From a virus, in the IMG/VR virus record IMGVR_UViG_3300045922_000244, positions 1 to 27,531 of that record: a DNA stretch of 27,531 nucleotides; one strand, written 5' to 3'. Position 1 is the first letter of the stretch, and each line of letters opens with the position of its first letter. The notes beneath the pieces are model-generated. The model saw only the letters and a program-made list of their open reading frames with translations, was not told the DNA's origin and made no database searches. The position numbers and the translations under genes were made by a program. Of this stretch, positions 16,346 through 24,731 are shown in pieces.

Positions 16346-17563
16346 TTAGTCTAGTTTAATGTTAGCGTTAAATCCAGGTGCTCGGCAGCCCAACTGCGCG
16401 TAGTAGCCAACTCGGATTTCTACAGCGTCTGCAGAAGACTCTCGCAACATTTTTAAACCATCAGTGTCCAAAATCTTTGGAGCTTTGCCTAAGCTATAAA
16501 GTTTCCAAGTGTCTAGCTGCAGCAAGAAAGCTCTGTCAGAAGGGCAGTTTTGGTCTGGCATAACCTTTACCGGGCCTTTTGGTCCGTGAACCATAATGCC
16601 TCGGAAGTTAAGGTGTGCGTTTCCAACCTTTACTGCTTCTTCAATGTATTGAACTTTTGAGCCCAAAGACTTTGCAAGTTCGTCCCACTTAGAATAATTC
16701 ATGAAAAGGTGAGACGGACGTCCGCCTTCTCGCGCAACACGATGAATTGCGCCGATAATTGCCTCTTCAATTGGAAGAGCGGAACCATCGTAGCGAATTC
16801 CAGCAAGTCTAGTAGCGTCTACAGAACGGTCAACAGAGAAGAATGGAGTTGGAGTTGGTGCAGAATTTGGCAACCAAGCCTGAAGGCCTTTAATCTTTGC
16901 ATCATAGTCGCCTTCGACGAATACGAAATCATTTGCAGCCACACCGGCGCCGCCATTAATTGCAGTTAGAGGGTCAACAGTTAAAAGGCCGCTGTCTCGG
17001 TCAACGCCAACAACTGTAACTTTTCCAGACTTTAGTGTGCCGCCGCCGTCTGAAGTAGAGAATACAAGTTCCATTCCAACTTCAAAATTAGTAACGTCAT
17101 CGGCCTGCTTTAATTGCAAGCTAGTGCCGGTAGCGTTTGCGTTACACTGGCCGATAGAGCCAGAACCAGTTCTGTACATGGCAATTGCAAGAGAGCGAGT
17201 AATGCTATTAATTGCACCATCAATCTCAGTAGTTGCAGCTTCCATAAACGCATTTTGATTGCCCTTTGAAGCTTCTAAAGTTTCATTGTCAATTGACGCA
17301 AGAGCGTAATCTTTTGCGCGAGTCAACACGAAATCAGTAATCTTAGAGGCAGTCTTATTTGCTTGAGCAGTGCTGAAGCTAGAAGAACGACCTTGTGGAT
17401 TACCATAAATGATTGGAATTGGAAGATTCTTACCTCCAAATGCTTCGTATTTTGGCATCAAGGCAAGTAGTGGATTATCCTTGTATACCATATTTTGTAC
17501 GCGCTCGTCGGTGTAGTGCACCTTTAGCGCAGAGGCGAAACTTGCTAAATCAAGTGAAGCCAT
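16346..17563 (-). CDS. Major capsid protein (HK97-fold type)
   Basis: 405 residues, ATG start with AAGGAG upstream. It fits a phage capsid pattern throughout: an N-terminal helix ASFASALKVHYTDERVQNMV, then KDNPLLALMPKYEAFGGKNL and PIPIIYGNPQGRSSSFSTAQ, a central IDGAINSITRSLAIAMYRTG, and a C-terminal EAIIGAIHRVAREGGRPSHL, NYSKWDELAKSLGSKVQYIE and AVEIRVGYYAQLGCRAPGFN. It follows the scaffold gene and precedes the head-associated gene, the standard order. An insertion-like beta region at ~residues 145-225 (GGTLKSGKVTVVGVDRDSG) may be a surface domain. It is flanked by stem-loops on both sides, probably to tune its high expression. Confidence 0.92.
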   Translation of the reverse strand: MASLDLASFASALKVHYTDERVQNMVYKDNPLLALMPKYEAFGGKNLPIPIIYGNPQGRSSSFSTAQANKTASKITDFVLTRAKDYALASIDNETLEASKGNQNAFMEAATTEIDGAINSITRSLAIAMYRTGSGSIGQCNANATGTSLQLKQADDVTNFEVGMELVFSTSDGGGTLKSGKVTVVGVDRDSGLLTVDPLTAINGGAGVAANDFVFVEGDYDAKIKGLQAWLPNSAPTPTPFFSVDRSVDATRLAGIRYDGSALPIEEAIIGAIHRVAREGGRPSHLFMNYSKWDELAKSLGSKVQYIEEAVKVGNAHLNFRGIMVHGPKGPVKVMPDQNCPSDRAFLLQLDTWKLYSLGKAPKILDTDGLKMLRESSADAVEIRVGYYAQLGCRAPGFNANIKLD

Positions 17564-17591
17564 TTTATTCTCCTTATAAATAAATTAATAA

Positions 17592-17709
17592 AGAACAATA
17601 AGACCATCTTACTGTTCTATTTTTGGCCTTTAAAGCAGCCATGCTAGTCATTAGGTGACTATTCCGTGCATTTGATTGCACACACTCTTAGTAGGGTTCC
17701 TATCCTACT
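17592..17709 (-). promoter_or_regulatory. Cluster of stem-loops ahead of the capsid gene
   Basis: The 141-bp gap between scaffold and capsid genes (17564-17704) holds four consecutive inverted repeats: AGTAGG/CCTACT (17690-17709, overlapping the scaffold stop), GTGCA/TGCAC (17666-17681), AGTCA/TGACT (17646-17660) and a 12-pair stem with one wobble pair and a three-base loop (17592-17618). The last is followed on the minus strand by a T/A-rich tract and could act as a terminator or processing site just before the capsid ribosome site. No sigma70 promoter is obvious here. Confidence 0.5.
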
Positions 17710-18661
17710 CGACCCACTTGATAAGCTTTGCAGCCTGCGCAAGGGATTCTTCGTCACTTAGGAATCGGTCCGCAGGTTGTGACGTCTGCGACTGCTCATT
17801 TGAGAGCGTAACCGAAGGTTTTGCCTGTTTTGGCTCAGTCTGGACTTTTGGTTCTGAAGCGCCCAATAGCTTCTTAATTTTGCTCAGACCTACTCTTTTC
17901 TTAGCTTCTTCGAGTAAATGGTTTTCAACTAGCATGGCCGCATCCTTTTTATCTAGAATTTCGCCAGTGCTATTATAATGTTCTTCAATAACGTCATAAA
18001 CTAGCTGCACGCCATCTTCGCCTTCAATTGCCAGTAGCTCATACTCTGCGGCGTTTTCGCCCACGTGCTCTGCAATTTCTTGCTTAAAATTTTCAATAAC
18101 TTGTGCGTGCCTTTGCTCTAGTTCCTTCTGCTCTTTTTCTGTTAGCTTTGATTCTAGTTGCTGAAACTTTTCGTTGTATTGTCGTTCAAGTTCTTCCCGC
18201 ATTAACTTCATTTGCAGCTCTGGAGTCAATTTTCCATCGTTTAATGCAATCTGAGCCAATGTTTCGTAGTCAAAGCCTAGGCTTTGTAGCGCTTCAAATG
18301 GATTCTTCTTTAGTCGAAGTTCTAGGGGCTCTTCTTGCTGCTTAGGCTCATCTTTTTGCGCAGAATTTAGGCGCTGCTCAAGTTCTTGCATCCTAGTCTC
18401 AAGCTGCCGCTCTTTTTCTCTGAGAGCCTTTTCTTTTCTAGAAAGGGCAGCAAACTTAGAAGCAAAGAGTCGCTCTTCCTGCGACTGCTCTTCCTTCTTC
18501 GGCTCGGCCTTAACCTCTGTCTCCGTGCCGTCTGCCTTCACTTCGACGCTTTCTGCTGGCGCCTCCTCTTGCTCGGCAACTACATTTTCAATGCCTTCAG
18601 CCTGCTGTAATACATCTGCTGCGCTAATGTCCTCAGTGATTCCACCCTGTCCTTCTACCAT
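17705..18661 (-). CDS. Head scaffolding protein
   Basis: 318 residues from ATG at 18661, which has GGAG five bases upstream. An earlier in-frame ATG (18706) lacks a ribosome site. It is highly charged: an acidic N-terminus (DVLQQAEGIENVVAEQEEAP), then Lys/Glu coiled coil (LFASKFAALSRKEKALREKE, MKLMREELERQYNEKFQQLE) and a C-terminal Ser/Gln tail ending ESLAQAAKLIKWVE. The composition, length and position between portal and capsid genes are those of phage scaffolds. The ALSRKEKALREKE-type segment is familiar from this group. It would guide procapsid assembly and then be lost. Confidence 0.85.
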   Translation of the reverse strand: MVEGQGGITEDISAADVLQQAEGIENVVAEQEEAPAESVEVKADGTETEVKAEPKKEEQSQEERLFASKFAALSRKEKALREKERQLETRMQELEQRLNSAQKDEPKQQEEPLELRLKKNPFEALQSLGFDYETLAQIALNDGKLTPELQMKLMREELERQYNEKFQQLESKLTEKEQKELEQRHAQVIENFKQEIAEHVGENAAEYELLAIEGEDGVQLVYDVIEEHYNSTGEILDKKDAAMLVENHLLEEAKKRVGLSKIKKLLGASEPKVQTEPKQAKPSVTLSNEQSQTSQPADRFLSDEESLAQAAKLIKWVE

Positions 18662-18681
18662 ATTGTCTCCATTTACTTTGT

Positions 18682-18700
18682 GCCCTAGTTCTCCCAGGGC
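18682..18700 (-). promoter_or_regulatory. Stem-loop in the portal-scaffold gap
   Basis: GCCCT and AGGGC arms with a nine-base loop lie about 20 bases before the scaffold start. A perfect GGCCAT-T-ATGGCC palindrome lies just upstream. Either may influence scaffold translation. There is no T-run for a terminator. Confidence 0.35.
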
Positions 18701-18746
18701 GGCCATAATGGCCGGTTATATAGGCTTAAAAGCTCTACATACTAGT

Positions 18747-20594
18747 TCACATGTTTTCTTCAGGCACGCCCTCGGGCGCTGCCACAGGTTCTGGCGCCAT
18801 GGCGGCCTCTGGAGCTGTGGCTGCGGGCTCTGGAGCCTGAACAGCGGCCTGCGCAGCCTGAACCTGTTGCTGGGCCTTTGTGATTAGGGTCTGCGCATCC
18901 TCAATCCAGCGCCTAAAAAGCTCCAGCCTTTCCTCGTCAGCGCCCTTACTGCGGAAGAGCAGGTAGGCTTCCTGCATTTTTTTAATGCCAAGCCCCAAGT
19001 TTTGGTATGGTTCTGGAGTCTCGTATTCTCCGCGCTCAATAAACTGCTCGATAATTCGGTCAATATCTTCGGCAGGCGCATTTCGTAGATTATAGAAAGA
19101 TTGCAGGTCCGGGAAGTCTAGAAGCTTTAAAGCCTCATCCTGCCCGATAAATCCGGCTTGAAGTAGCTCTTGCACGTCCTGCAAGCGAGCTGCTGGGTTC
19201 ATGCTTAGGGCGCTCACTGGAAACACACTCATTAAGTACTGGTCAGCGTCTAAATTAATGTCAGACCACTTTATGCTATCAAAGAATTTTTTACCCTTTA
19301 CACGCACTTGGTACTCGGGATTTTCTTCGTATATTTCTTTTGCTAAGTCAATCATGATTTTGGCAGCGTCTAGGAAGGCTTGTTCGTAGCGCTGCATGAC
19401 GCTCATAAAACGCTCTGTCTCCATGTCATTATAGACTCTCAGGGCTTTTCCAGAGTTTAAGCCTGCAGGCTTGGCGGCAGTTGCAGATAGCTGACTTACG
19501 CCCGCAATTTCAAATGCTCGCTGATATAGGCGGTCTAGGTGAGAAAAAAGCTCCGGAGGAATAGTGCCAAGTTTGCCTTCAACTGGAGGCTGACCATTGT
19601 AATAGATAATGCCGCCAATCTTATTATCGAGATGCTGTGCTACGACCTTGCTTCCGGCCTCGACAAAAATCTTTGGCACACTTACAAGGTGCATACTAAC
19701 TTGAATGGTTCGCAAAATCTTATTAATTTCTAGCTGAATGCCGCTAAGTTGCTCGGCCAGACCTTGGCCAAAAAAGCCAAGCGGGCGCAAGCTCCACCTA
19801 AAAAATACAAAAGGAAAGTAAGACTTAGTGTATGGCTCTGTCCACAAAGTATGGTTTCCAATACTAATTGCGTGCTTTCCGTCCGTTGCATCTTTCTTAC
19901 TGGGAAGGCGCCAAGATTCTACGACCATAATCATGTCTGAAGTTGCTTGCATGGTTGTGTTTAGCGGGGAAATATCGGAATTTGAAGCAGCATCTATGGC
20001 CGCGTCATTTCCGGGAAACATCTCTTTTAGAACGTCTTTGTGTATAAACTTAGTCTGATGCATCTGTCGAGGATGGCCGTAGACGGACTCTTGGTCGTCC
20101 ACCTTTATCTCGTCAATGAATACGCGCTCTACTTTAATGTCTGAGCCGTCCCGAAATACTTTTAAGCAGCCGGTGCCAAAAATGCAAGAGTCTAAAAAGG
20201 CGACCGCCGATTTTGCATAGAACTCGGTCATTTGAAACTGGCCCTCTACAAACTGCGTAAGCTTTTGGGCCCTCTTCTGCATGCTCCAGTCTCCGCCATC
20301 CGTTAGAAACATGGGCTTGGGCTTATTCTTAGTTACTTTAGACACAACCGTGTCAATCATGGACTGCACGACATTTAGCGTGACTCTATTTTGCACGCTA
20401 GCAGAAGGCTCTGCTTTAAAGTACTGGTACATTTTAAGATTTACAAAGTCAAAGTTTCCATAAAGACGCATGTGCTTATAATTATCATTGCGCCTATAGG
20501 ACTGGTCTTGGTCTAATTTTTTAAGCAGTGAGAACACGGCTTCGTGCACTTCACTCTTCTTTACTTTCCACCAATAATAATTTGAACTATCCAT
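18747..20594 (-). CDS. Portal protein
   Basis: 615 residues, ATG start with a modest AAGGG site. The portal pattern is clear: LYGNFDFVNLKMYQYFKAEP, RVTLNVVQSMIDTVVSKVTK, NKPKPMFLTDGGDWSMQKRA, FLDSCIFGTGCLKVFRDGSD, VERVFIDEIKVDDQESVYG, PFVFFRWSLRPLGFFGQGLA, EQLSGIQLEINKILRTIQVS and SGKALRVYNDMETERFMSVM. The C-terminus is an Ala/Pro/Glu-rich tail, probably disordered. The dodecameric portal is the DNA entry channel and the attachment point of the adaptor. It comes after the terminase and a 76-residue gene, as usual in phage head clusters. Confidence 0.92.
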   Translation of the reverse strand: MDSSNYYWWKVKKSEVHEAVFSLLKKLDQDQSYRRNDNYKHMRLYGNFDFVNLKMYQYFKAEPSASVQNRVTLNVVQSMIDTVVSKVTKNKPKPMFLTDGGDWSMQKRAQKLTQFVEGQFQMTEFYAKSAVAFLDSCIFGTGCLKVFRDGSDIKVERVFIDEIKVDDQESVYGHPRQMHQTKFIHKDVLKEMFPGNDAAIDAASNSDISPLNTTMQATSDMIMVVESWRLPSKKDATDGKHAISIGNHTLWTEPYTKSYFPFVFFRWSLRPLGFFGQGLAEQLSGIQLEINKILRTIQVSMHLVSVPKIFVEAGSKVVAQHLDNKIGGIIYYNGQPPVEGKLGTIPPELFSHLDRLYQRAFEIAGVSQLSATAAKPAGLNSGKALRVYNDMETERFMSVMQRYEQAFLDAAKIMIDLAKEIYEENPEYQVRVKGKKFFDSIKWSDINLDADQYLMSVFPVSALSMNPAARLQDVQELLQAGFIGQDEALKLLDFPDLQSFYNLRNAPAEDIDRIIEQFIERGEYETPEPYQNLGLGIKKMQEAYLLFRSKGADEERLELFRRWIEDAQTLITKAQQQVQAAQAAVQAPEPAATAPEAAMAPEPVAAPEGVPEENM

Positions 20595-20615
20595 GCTTTA
20601 CGCCCTTAAATAGGT

Positions 20616-20846
20616 CTAGGAGCCGTTAGCGCTCCAAAATAAAAGTTCCTCATCTTCTTTATTGTCCTGTGTGGCTTCTATGGAGCTTGTCCCCGTAATT
20701 GAATCGACTAATTCGACCAATTTTTCATCCTGTATTGGCACTAGAGTGGAAAATTCTGCCTCTACTTCCGCTAACTTAACTCGCTTAATATTGTTTTTTT
20801 GGGCCCAGAGTAAGAACTCCTTGACCTCTTGTACGTTTTTAAACAT
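20616..20846 (-). CDS. Small conserved phage protein between terminase and portal
   Basis: 76 residues from ATG at 20846, which has AGGAG eight bases upstream. An in-frame start 17 codons earlier lies inside the terminase gene and has no site. The sequence FKNVQEVKEFLLWAQKNNIK followed by RVKLAEVEAEFS is a motif I recognise from small phage proteins lying at this same position in many genomes; function unknown. The C-terminus is acidic (NKEDEELLFWSANGS). Confidence 0.75.
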   Translation of the reverse strand: MFKNVQEVKEFLLWAQKNNIKRVKLAEVEAEFSTLVPIQDEKLVELVDSITGTSSIEATQDNKEDEELLFWSANGS

Positions 20847-20871
20847 GGCTCTAACTCCTGTATTTTTGTTT

Positions 20872-22302
20872 TTAATAGGGCTCTCCCCAAGGGTCATGCT
20901 CGTCCGACCACCCGGTATGTTCCTGCTCCTCTTCTCTTGCCTGCGCTATCTTGGCCCTTAATTTTTCTGCCTCCTTAGCCTCTAATGCATCCATAAACGA
21001 GTCCGTGCCGGGCTTTGGCTGCGGAATTGGCTCCTCATATAGAAAGTGGCGGCACTCTCGCCAAGCGTACAGTATGGCGTCCCCGATGTCCGTATGGTAG
21101 GCGTCTGAGACTCTAGGTCGACCAGGAGTGCTGTAGTCCCACTGCACCCGGTAGCTGTCTTCCTCAAAACGGCTACCCTCGTAGGCTAAAAGCTTGCCAG
21201 TTCTCAAATCGTCGTTCATTAGCTCAATAAATTCCAGCTTTCTTGATTTTTCCGCCGCATGCACTGGAAGTTGGTGCCGCTGTCTAATCTCTTCTTGAAT
21301 TTTCTTACCCAGAGCGCCAGCGTCCATTACCATTTTTGTGGGCTTATAAATGGCCTCAAGTTCGCGAATTTTCTCTGCTAGGTCCGTAATGGTCAATTTG
21401 TCTGCAACAAACTCTTCTACTAAGTAGACGTGCTTACTTGCCTGCGAGAATCCTAGCACGGCTATGGCGTCTGAGTCTTTCCACCCAATATCTATTCCAA
21501 ATATGTACTGAAGCTCTGTCGGCGCCTGCCTATACACGTTTAACTGCTTATTAAATTTGTACACGAGAGAGTCTGTGTCTTCTACCCATTCGCCATAATA
21601 TTCTCGACGTATTGACGGGTCTGATTTTTGAATTCCTCGACGCTCGCAGCGCTCCTCAATAATGGTCTCTACGTCCTTGCCAGACTTTATTTTTATCCAA
21701 GGATTATCATGCAAGGTCCATTTGTGGTGTGACCACCCTTTGCTGTGGCAGGCTTTGTAAAAGTAGCCCGCAGGTATTGGTCCCGGAGTTCCAATAAGTA
21801 TGAGGCTTCCGTCGTAGTCGGTTAGCGCAGGTTCAAGCACTTCATCAATTAGCTGTTCAATGTAAGACCTAAATGATTGTACCTCATCTATGTATATTTT
21901 CCTAAGAGCCACTCCTCGAAATTTTTCAATCTCACTCTCATCTTTGGCCCCGGACACATGAATTTGATTCTTATTTGGAAGTGTCAATGTTAGTTCCGTA
22001 TTATCTGGCACTCCTCCTAGCTTAAACTGTTCGTTAATGTCTAGTAGTGCACGCCAGATAATTCGCTTTGCAGAGCGCCTATTTAGAGTAATGTAGGCCA
22101 CATCGCCCACTTGCGATAGGGCCGTATGTATGAGGTCAGCCGCGCAAGCAATACTTTTGCCCGCTCGGCGGCTGCACACGGCTGTTTTAAACTTTGCCTT
22201 GTCCTGTATAAATGCAAGCTGCTTATCAAAGCAAAATTCTTCCAGCTTAAACTGAGAAGCTTCGGCTCGTCGCCGAAGCTCATTCAGTAAGGTCTTGCTC
22301 AT
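20872..22302 (-). CDS. terL: Terminase large subunit
   Basis: 476 residues, ATG start. ATPase motifs are Walker A-like CSRRAGKS (43-50), Walker B KIYIDE (135-140) and coupling motif LIGTPG (169-174). The nuclease domain has GIDIGW with Asp271, MVMDAG with Asp327, and SDAYHTDIGDA with Asp400/Asp405/Asp408. It packages DNA into the procapsid through the portal and cuts the concatemer. The start overlaps the preceding gene by four bases. The C-terminus (DALEAKEAEKLRAKIAQARE) is a short coiled coil. All key residues are present. Confidence 0.95.
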   Translation of the reverse strand: MSKTLLNELRRRAEASQFKLEEFCFDKQLAFIQDKAKFKTAVCSRRAGKSIACAADLIHTALSQVGDVAYITLNRRSAKRIIWRALLDINEQFKLGGVPDNTELTLTLPNKNQIHVSGAKDESEIEKFRGVALRKIYIDEVQSFRSYIEQLIDEVLEPALTDYDGSLILIGTPGPIPAGYFYKACHSKGWSHHKWTLHDNPWIKIKSGKDVETIIEERCERRGIQKSDPSIRREYYGEWVEDTDSLVYKFNKQLNVYRQAPTELQYIFGIDIGWKDSDAIAVLGFSQASKHVYLVEEFVADKLTITDLAEKIRELEAIYKPTKMVMDAGALGKKIQEEIRQRHQLPVHAAEKSRKLEFIELMNDDLRTGKLLAYEGSRFEEDSYRVQWDYSTPGRPRVSDAYHTDIGDAILYAWRECRHFLYEEPIPQPKPGTDSFMDALEAKEAEKLRAKIAQAREEEQEHTGWSDEHDPWGEPY

Positions 22303-22520
22303 TTTTTAGACTTTTGCTCCTTAGCAACTTCTGTCTCTAATTGTACGTAAGCTACGTTTGGGTACGGAACGATTATTGAATCGTCGTCTCCGTCAACCTG
22401 CACTCCAATGCCTTCTAGCAACTTAACTTGCACATTAGGATGTTGCTGATTTGGAAAATGAGTTACCAATTTTTTTCCTAGGTAAACTGCTTGATAAACT
22501 TTAACCATTTTAATCTTCAT
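22299..22520 (-). CDS. Small hypothetical protein upstream of terminase
   Basis: 73 residues, ATG start with CAGGAG upstream; the ATGA overlap with the terminase couples the two. It is strand-rich (KMVKVYQAVYLGKKLVTHFP, LLEGIGVQVDGDDDSIIVPY, PNVAYVQLETEV) with a basic tail. I do not recognise it. It could be an accessory packaging or virion protein, judged only by position. Confidence 0.62.
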   Translation of the reverse strand: MKIKMVKVYQAVYLGKKLVTHFPNQQHPNVQVKLLEGIGVQVDGDDDSIIVPYPNVAYVQLETEVAKEQKSKK

Positions 22521-22521
22521 T

Positions 22522-23223
22522 TTATTCTCCTGCTTCTATAATGCCTCTAATCATTGGGCATGCACTAACCATAGATTTAACCGCACCAAATAATCCTTCG
22601 GTCATGCGAGCTTCTCGTTCTTCAATTAATTCTGGAGAGCAACGGACAGTTACTACCTGGTCCGCCACATTTTCGTCAACTGCACTTTGTCCGTAGGACC
22701 ACCATTCGTTTGCTATTTTGGCCTTAAATGCGTCTAAATTCATGTTTAATCTTCTAGACACTCTAAGGTCTATTTCACGTATGATAGATTTCCACAAGTT
22801 TAATTGAGATTCCACCTCACCTTCTTCAAATTGTCCAGAAAATCTTCCCGAAGCTCTATGAAACATGATTACTCCGTTGCTCGTAATATTGCGCTTTCCG
22901 GGCAAACTCTGTACTATGGTAGCAGCCATGCTGGCACTGAATAGACTAATGGTCTCAACATTTTGATACATTTTTGCAAACTGAATAAAATCTTCGCCTG
23001 CTACTATGCTGCCGCCTGGGGAGTCTAGCACAATGTAGATGGTGTACGGAGAGCGCCCTCTTTCTTTTACCAATTGCGCAAGCTTTATGGATGCTGTAGT
23101 CATGCTGCTGGGATTTATGTTTGTTCTAATATTAACTGTATTAAGTCTAGTAAGCAGCACTTCTTTAGCTAAGCCGGGAATAGAGCACAGCATTAAGCTT
23201 AGAACACTAAGAATTTTTAACAT
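22522..23223 (-). CDS. Exported ClpP-like serine protease
   Basis: 233 residues. The N-terminal ~19 residues (MLKILSVLSLMLCSIPGLA) are a Sec signal peptide with a likely cut after GLA. The rest follows the ClpP/SppA fold: YIVLDSPGGS (63-72, oxyanion-hole motif), LFSASMAATIV with nucleophile Ser98, IMFHRASG with His122, and AVDENVADQV with Asp188 as likely acid. Spacing Ser to His (24) is close to that of ClpP. A ClpP-type head-maturation protease would stay in the cytoplasm, so the signal peptide points to the periplasm or membrane. The gene overlaps its upstream neighbour by 17 bases and lies two genes before terminase. Its target is unknown; envelope or lysis roles are possible (inference). 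Confidence 0.82.
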   Translation of the reverse strand: MLKILSVLSLMLCSIPGLAKEVLLTRLNTVNIRTNINPSSMTTASIKLAQLVKERGRSPYTIYIVLDSPGGSIVAGEDFIQFAKMYQNVETISLFSASMAATIVQSLPGKRNITSNGVIMFHRASGRFSGQFEEGEVESQLNLWKSIIREIDLRVSRRLNMNLDAFKAKIANEWWSYGQSAVDENVADQVVTVRCSPELIEEREARMTEGLFGAVKSMVSACPMIRGIIEAGE

Positions 23224-23446
23224 CTTCTTTACCCTTTGTTAGTTCGTTTAGTTGTTCAATTAGTAGCTTATTTATGTTTTGCTGCTCTATTGCCAAGTTC
23301 ATTTGTTGAAGCACTAGCTGGATTAGTTGATTTTTTCCAAGTTGTTTTAAAGTACGTTTTAGCAAGGCTATCTCGCGAAGAAGTTCTTTTTTCTGCTCCT
23401 CCGACAATTGAGGAGAATTTGTAAAATCTTGCTCGTTCTTAATCAT
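23207..23446 (-). CDS. Small coiled-coil protein
   Basis: 79 residues, ATG start with AAAGGAG upstream. Residues ~16-70 are predicted helix with leucine heptads: SEEQKKELLREIALLKRTLK, GKNQLIQLVLQQMNLAIEQQ. No family recognised. It overlaps the GNAT gene by eight bases and the protease gene by 17 bases, so it is made together with both. It could be an oligomeric partner, but nothing shows this directly. Confidence 0.62.
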   Translation of the reverse strand: MIKNEQDFTNSPQLSEEQKKELLREIALLKRTLKQLGKNQLIQLVLQQMNLAIEQQNINKLLIEQLNELTKGKEDVKNS

Positions 23447-23972
23447 TTTTTTGCTCCTTTATAAGGGCTTCTGCGGCCCGCTCAATTACTTCTGCGTCTT
23501 GTTTTTTTCTTTGCCTCTCAGCTTTTTTTCTATACGAGCCTGTAAGAGCTACGTATGGGCTGTACACAAAACCAAAGCGCTGTGCTAAATTTTCTGCAAT
23601 TCTAGTGTTGTGCGTGTATATTGCAGCCGTGCCCATCGAGTGGTCAAACTGGTTAATTAAAGTTTTTGCAATTCCCATGCGGCGATAAGTATGCTTTGTG
23701 TACACATAGTGCACGACAAAAATTCCGTCTACTCTTTCGGCGCATATATAAGAAAATATGTCAGTAGGGTCAGTTTTTGAGCACGCAATTAGGACCTCAC
23801 AAGTTTTAAGAAGCTCTTCAATAACTTTGTGATGCTCGGAAAAGTAAACTGCCGGCAACAAGTTATGGCAAAACTTTGAGTTCTGATAACTCTTTAGCCA
23901 CGAGTTAAAAATGAATCCAACGTCCTCTTCAGTGGCCCTGCGGACTTGAATTGGTAGGCTCTTCGTTTCCAT
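23439..23972 (-). CDS. GNAT-family N-acetyltransferase
   Basis: 177 residues, ATG start with AGGAG upstream. Motifs are VRRATEEDVGFIFNSWLKSY at the N-terminus, FVVHYVYTKHTYRRMGIAKT at ~85-104 with Arg97-x-x-Gly100-x-Ala102 for acetyl-CoA binding, and AENLAQRFGFVYSPYVAL later. Similar phage GNATs near terminase genes occur in several aquatic phages, as I recall, but their substrate is not known. The C-terminal ~30 residues are a Lys/Glu helix (YRKKAERQRKKQDAEVIERA). It is unrelated in detail to the GNAT at 9340-9690. Confidence 0.8.
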   Translation of the reverse strand: METKSLPIQVRRATEEDVGFIFNSWLKSYQNSKFCHNLLPAVYFSEHHKVIEELLKTCEVLIACSKTDPTDIFSYICAERVDGIFVVHYVYTKHTYRRMGIAKTLINQFDHSMGTAAIYTHNTRIAENLAQRFGFVYSPYVALTGSYRKKAERQRKKQDAEVIERAAEALIKEQKND

Positions 23973-24216
23973 TTATGTCTCCTTCTTCGTCGTCAACAAT
24001 TTCAAGGGCCTCTTCATCTGAGGTCCATTCTGTCGTAATAGTAACTTGAAGGGCCAGGCCCTCCGCGTCCGGCAAGTCTACGCCTTCTTCCGGAGCAACA
24101 AGGTCCTTTACTGGGAGAGTCACGATTGTGTCTCCAGTTTTCCCCTGCAGCACTGCCTTTGTTATGGCGTACTCAAGAACTGCATGAACTGCTGCTGCAC
24201 TATTCCCCTTCGCCAC
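23929..24216 (-). CDS. Small acidic hypothetical protein
   Basis: 95 residues with a GTG start (24216) preceded by AAGGA five bases upstream. N-terminus: AKGNSAAAVHAVLEYAITKA, VLQGKTGDTIVTLPVKDLVA. The C-terminal third is strongly acidic (SDEEALEIVDDEEGDINGNE). Not recognised. It overlaps the GNAT gene by 44 bases, so its acidic tail is written over the GNAT start region. Confidence 0.58.
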   Translation of the reverse strand: MAKGNSAAAVHAVLEYAITKAVLQGKTGDTIVTLPVKDLVAPEEGVDLPDAEGLALQVTITTEWTSDEEALEIVDDEEGDINGNEEPTNSSPQGH

Positions 24217-24391
24217 TTAAATCCTTAGCCAATGTGGCCTTAATTATTTCTACGGCCTGGTCTAAGGCCTGTATATTAGCGCGCACCTTTTCTATTTGCT
24301 GCTCAATTTTTTGCTTATTACTTTCTAAGTGCCCAAGCTCTTGGCAAGCCTGTGCGTAAAGATTTTGAATTAGGTCAAGCTGCTTACTCAT
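24200..24391 (-). CDS. Small coiled-coil protein
   Basis: 63 residues, ATG start with a GGGGG site. Almost all helix: LDLIQNLYAQACQELGHLES, NKQKIEQQIEKVRANIQALD, QAVEIIKATLAKDLSGEGE. Leucine/isoleucine heptads suggest an oligomerising coiled coil. Function unknown. Overlaps eight bases with the gene upstream and 17 with the one downstream. Confidence 0.6.
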   Translation of the reverse strand: MSKQLDLIQNLYAQACQELGHLESNKQKIEQQIEKVRANIQALDQAVEIIKATLAKDLSGEGE

Positions 24392-24731
24392 TTGCCCCCG
24401 CTTTCAGCATGCGGCGCTGTCTTAAATTTTCCATAAGTTGCAAAAGTTCTTCATCGGACATATTTGCTAGGTCTGCGTCGTTTGAGCGTTCACGCTCTTC
24501 CTTAGATAAGTCGACCAAGGACTTAACGTAGCCCTGTAAAATTTTAGATTCTTTTAGGTCTAGGCCCTTGACTGGGTCCTTCATAACTTTTTGCTTTAGG
24601 CGTGTTATTTCGTAGCTGACGACGGAAAGAGCGTCATCGAGTAGGTCTTGCACAGACGGTGCAAGGACTGGTTTAGATATTTGTGAGGGCTTAGGTACTA
24701 GAATTCTTCTAGCTCTATTTTCTTCGGACAT
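24384..24731 (-). CDS. Possible terminase small subunit
   Basis: 115 residues, ATG start with GGAGAAGG upstream. N-terminus RARRILVPKPSQISKP, then DLLDDALSVVSYEITRLKQK, DLKESKILQGYVKSLVDLSK, EERERSNDADLANMSDEELL and a C-terminal LMENLRQRRMLKAG. A helical ESxxLxxYVKxLxDLSKEERE...LSDEEL pattern recurs in phage genes near terminases, so a small terminase or packaging accessory is the best guess. No HTH is apparent, which weakens the call. It is separated from the large terminase by six genes. Confidence 0.5.
   Translation of the reverse strand: MSEENRARRILVPKPSQISKPVLAPSVQDLLDDALSVVSYEITRLKQKVMKDPVKGLDLKESKILQGYVKSLVDLSKEERERSNDADLANMSDEELLQLMENLRQRRMLKAGANE

Noticed and set aside
17564-17704. 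Short ORF (about 25 codons) in the scaffold-capsid gap
   Set aside because: No ribosome site and it overlaps the stem-loops; structure explains the gap better.
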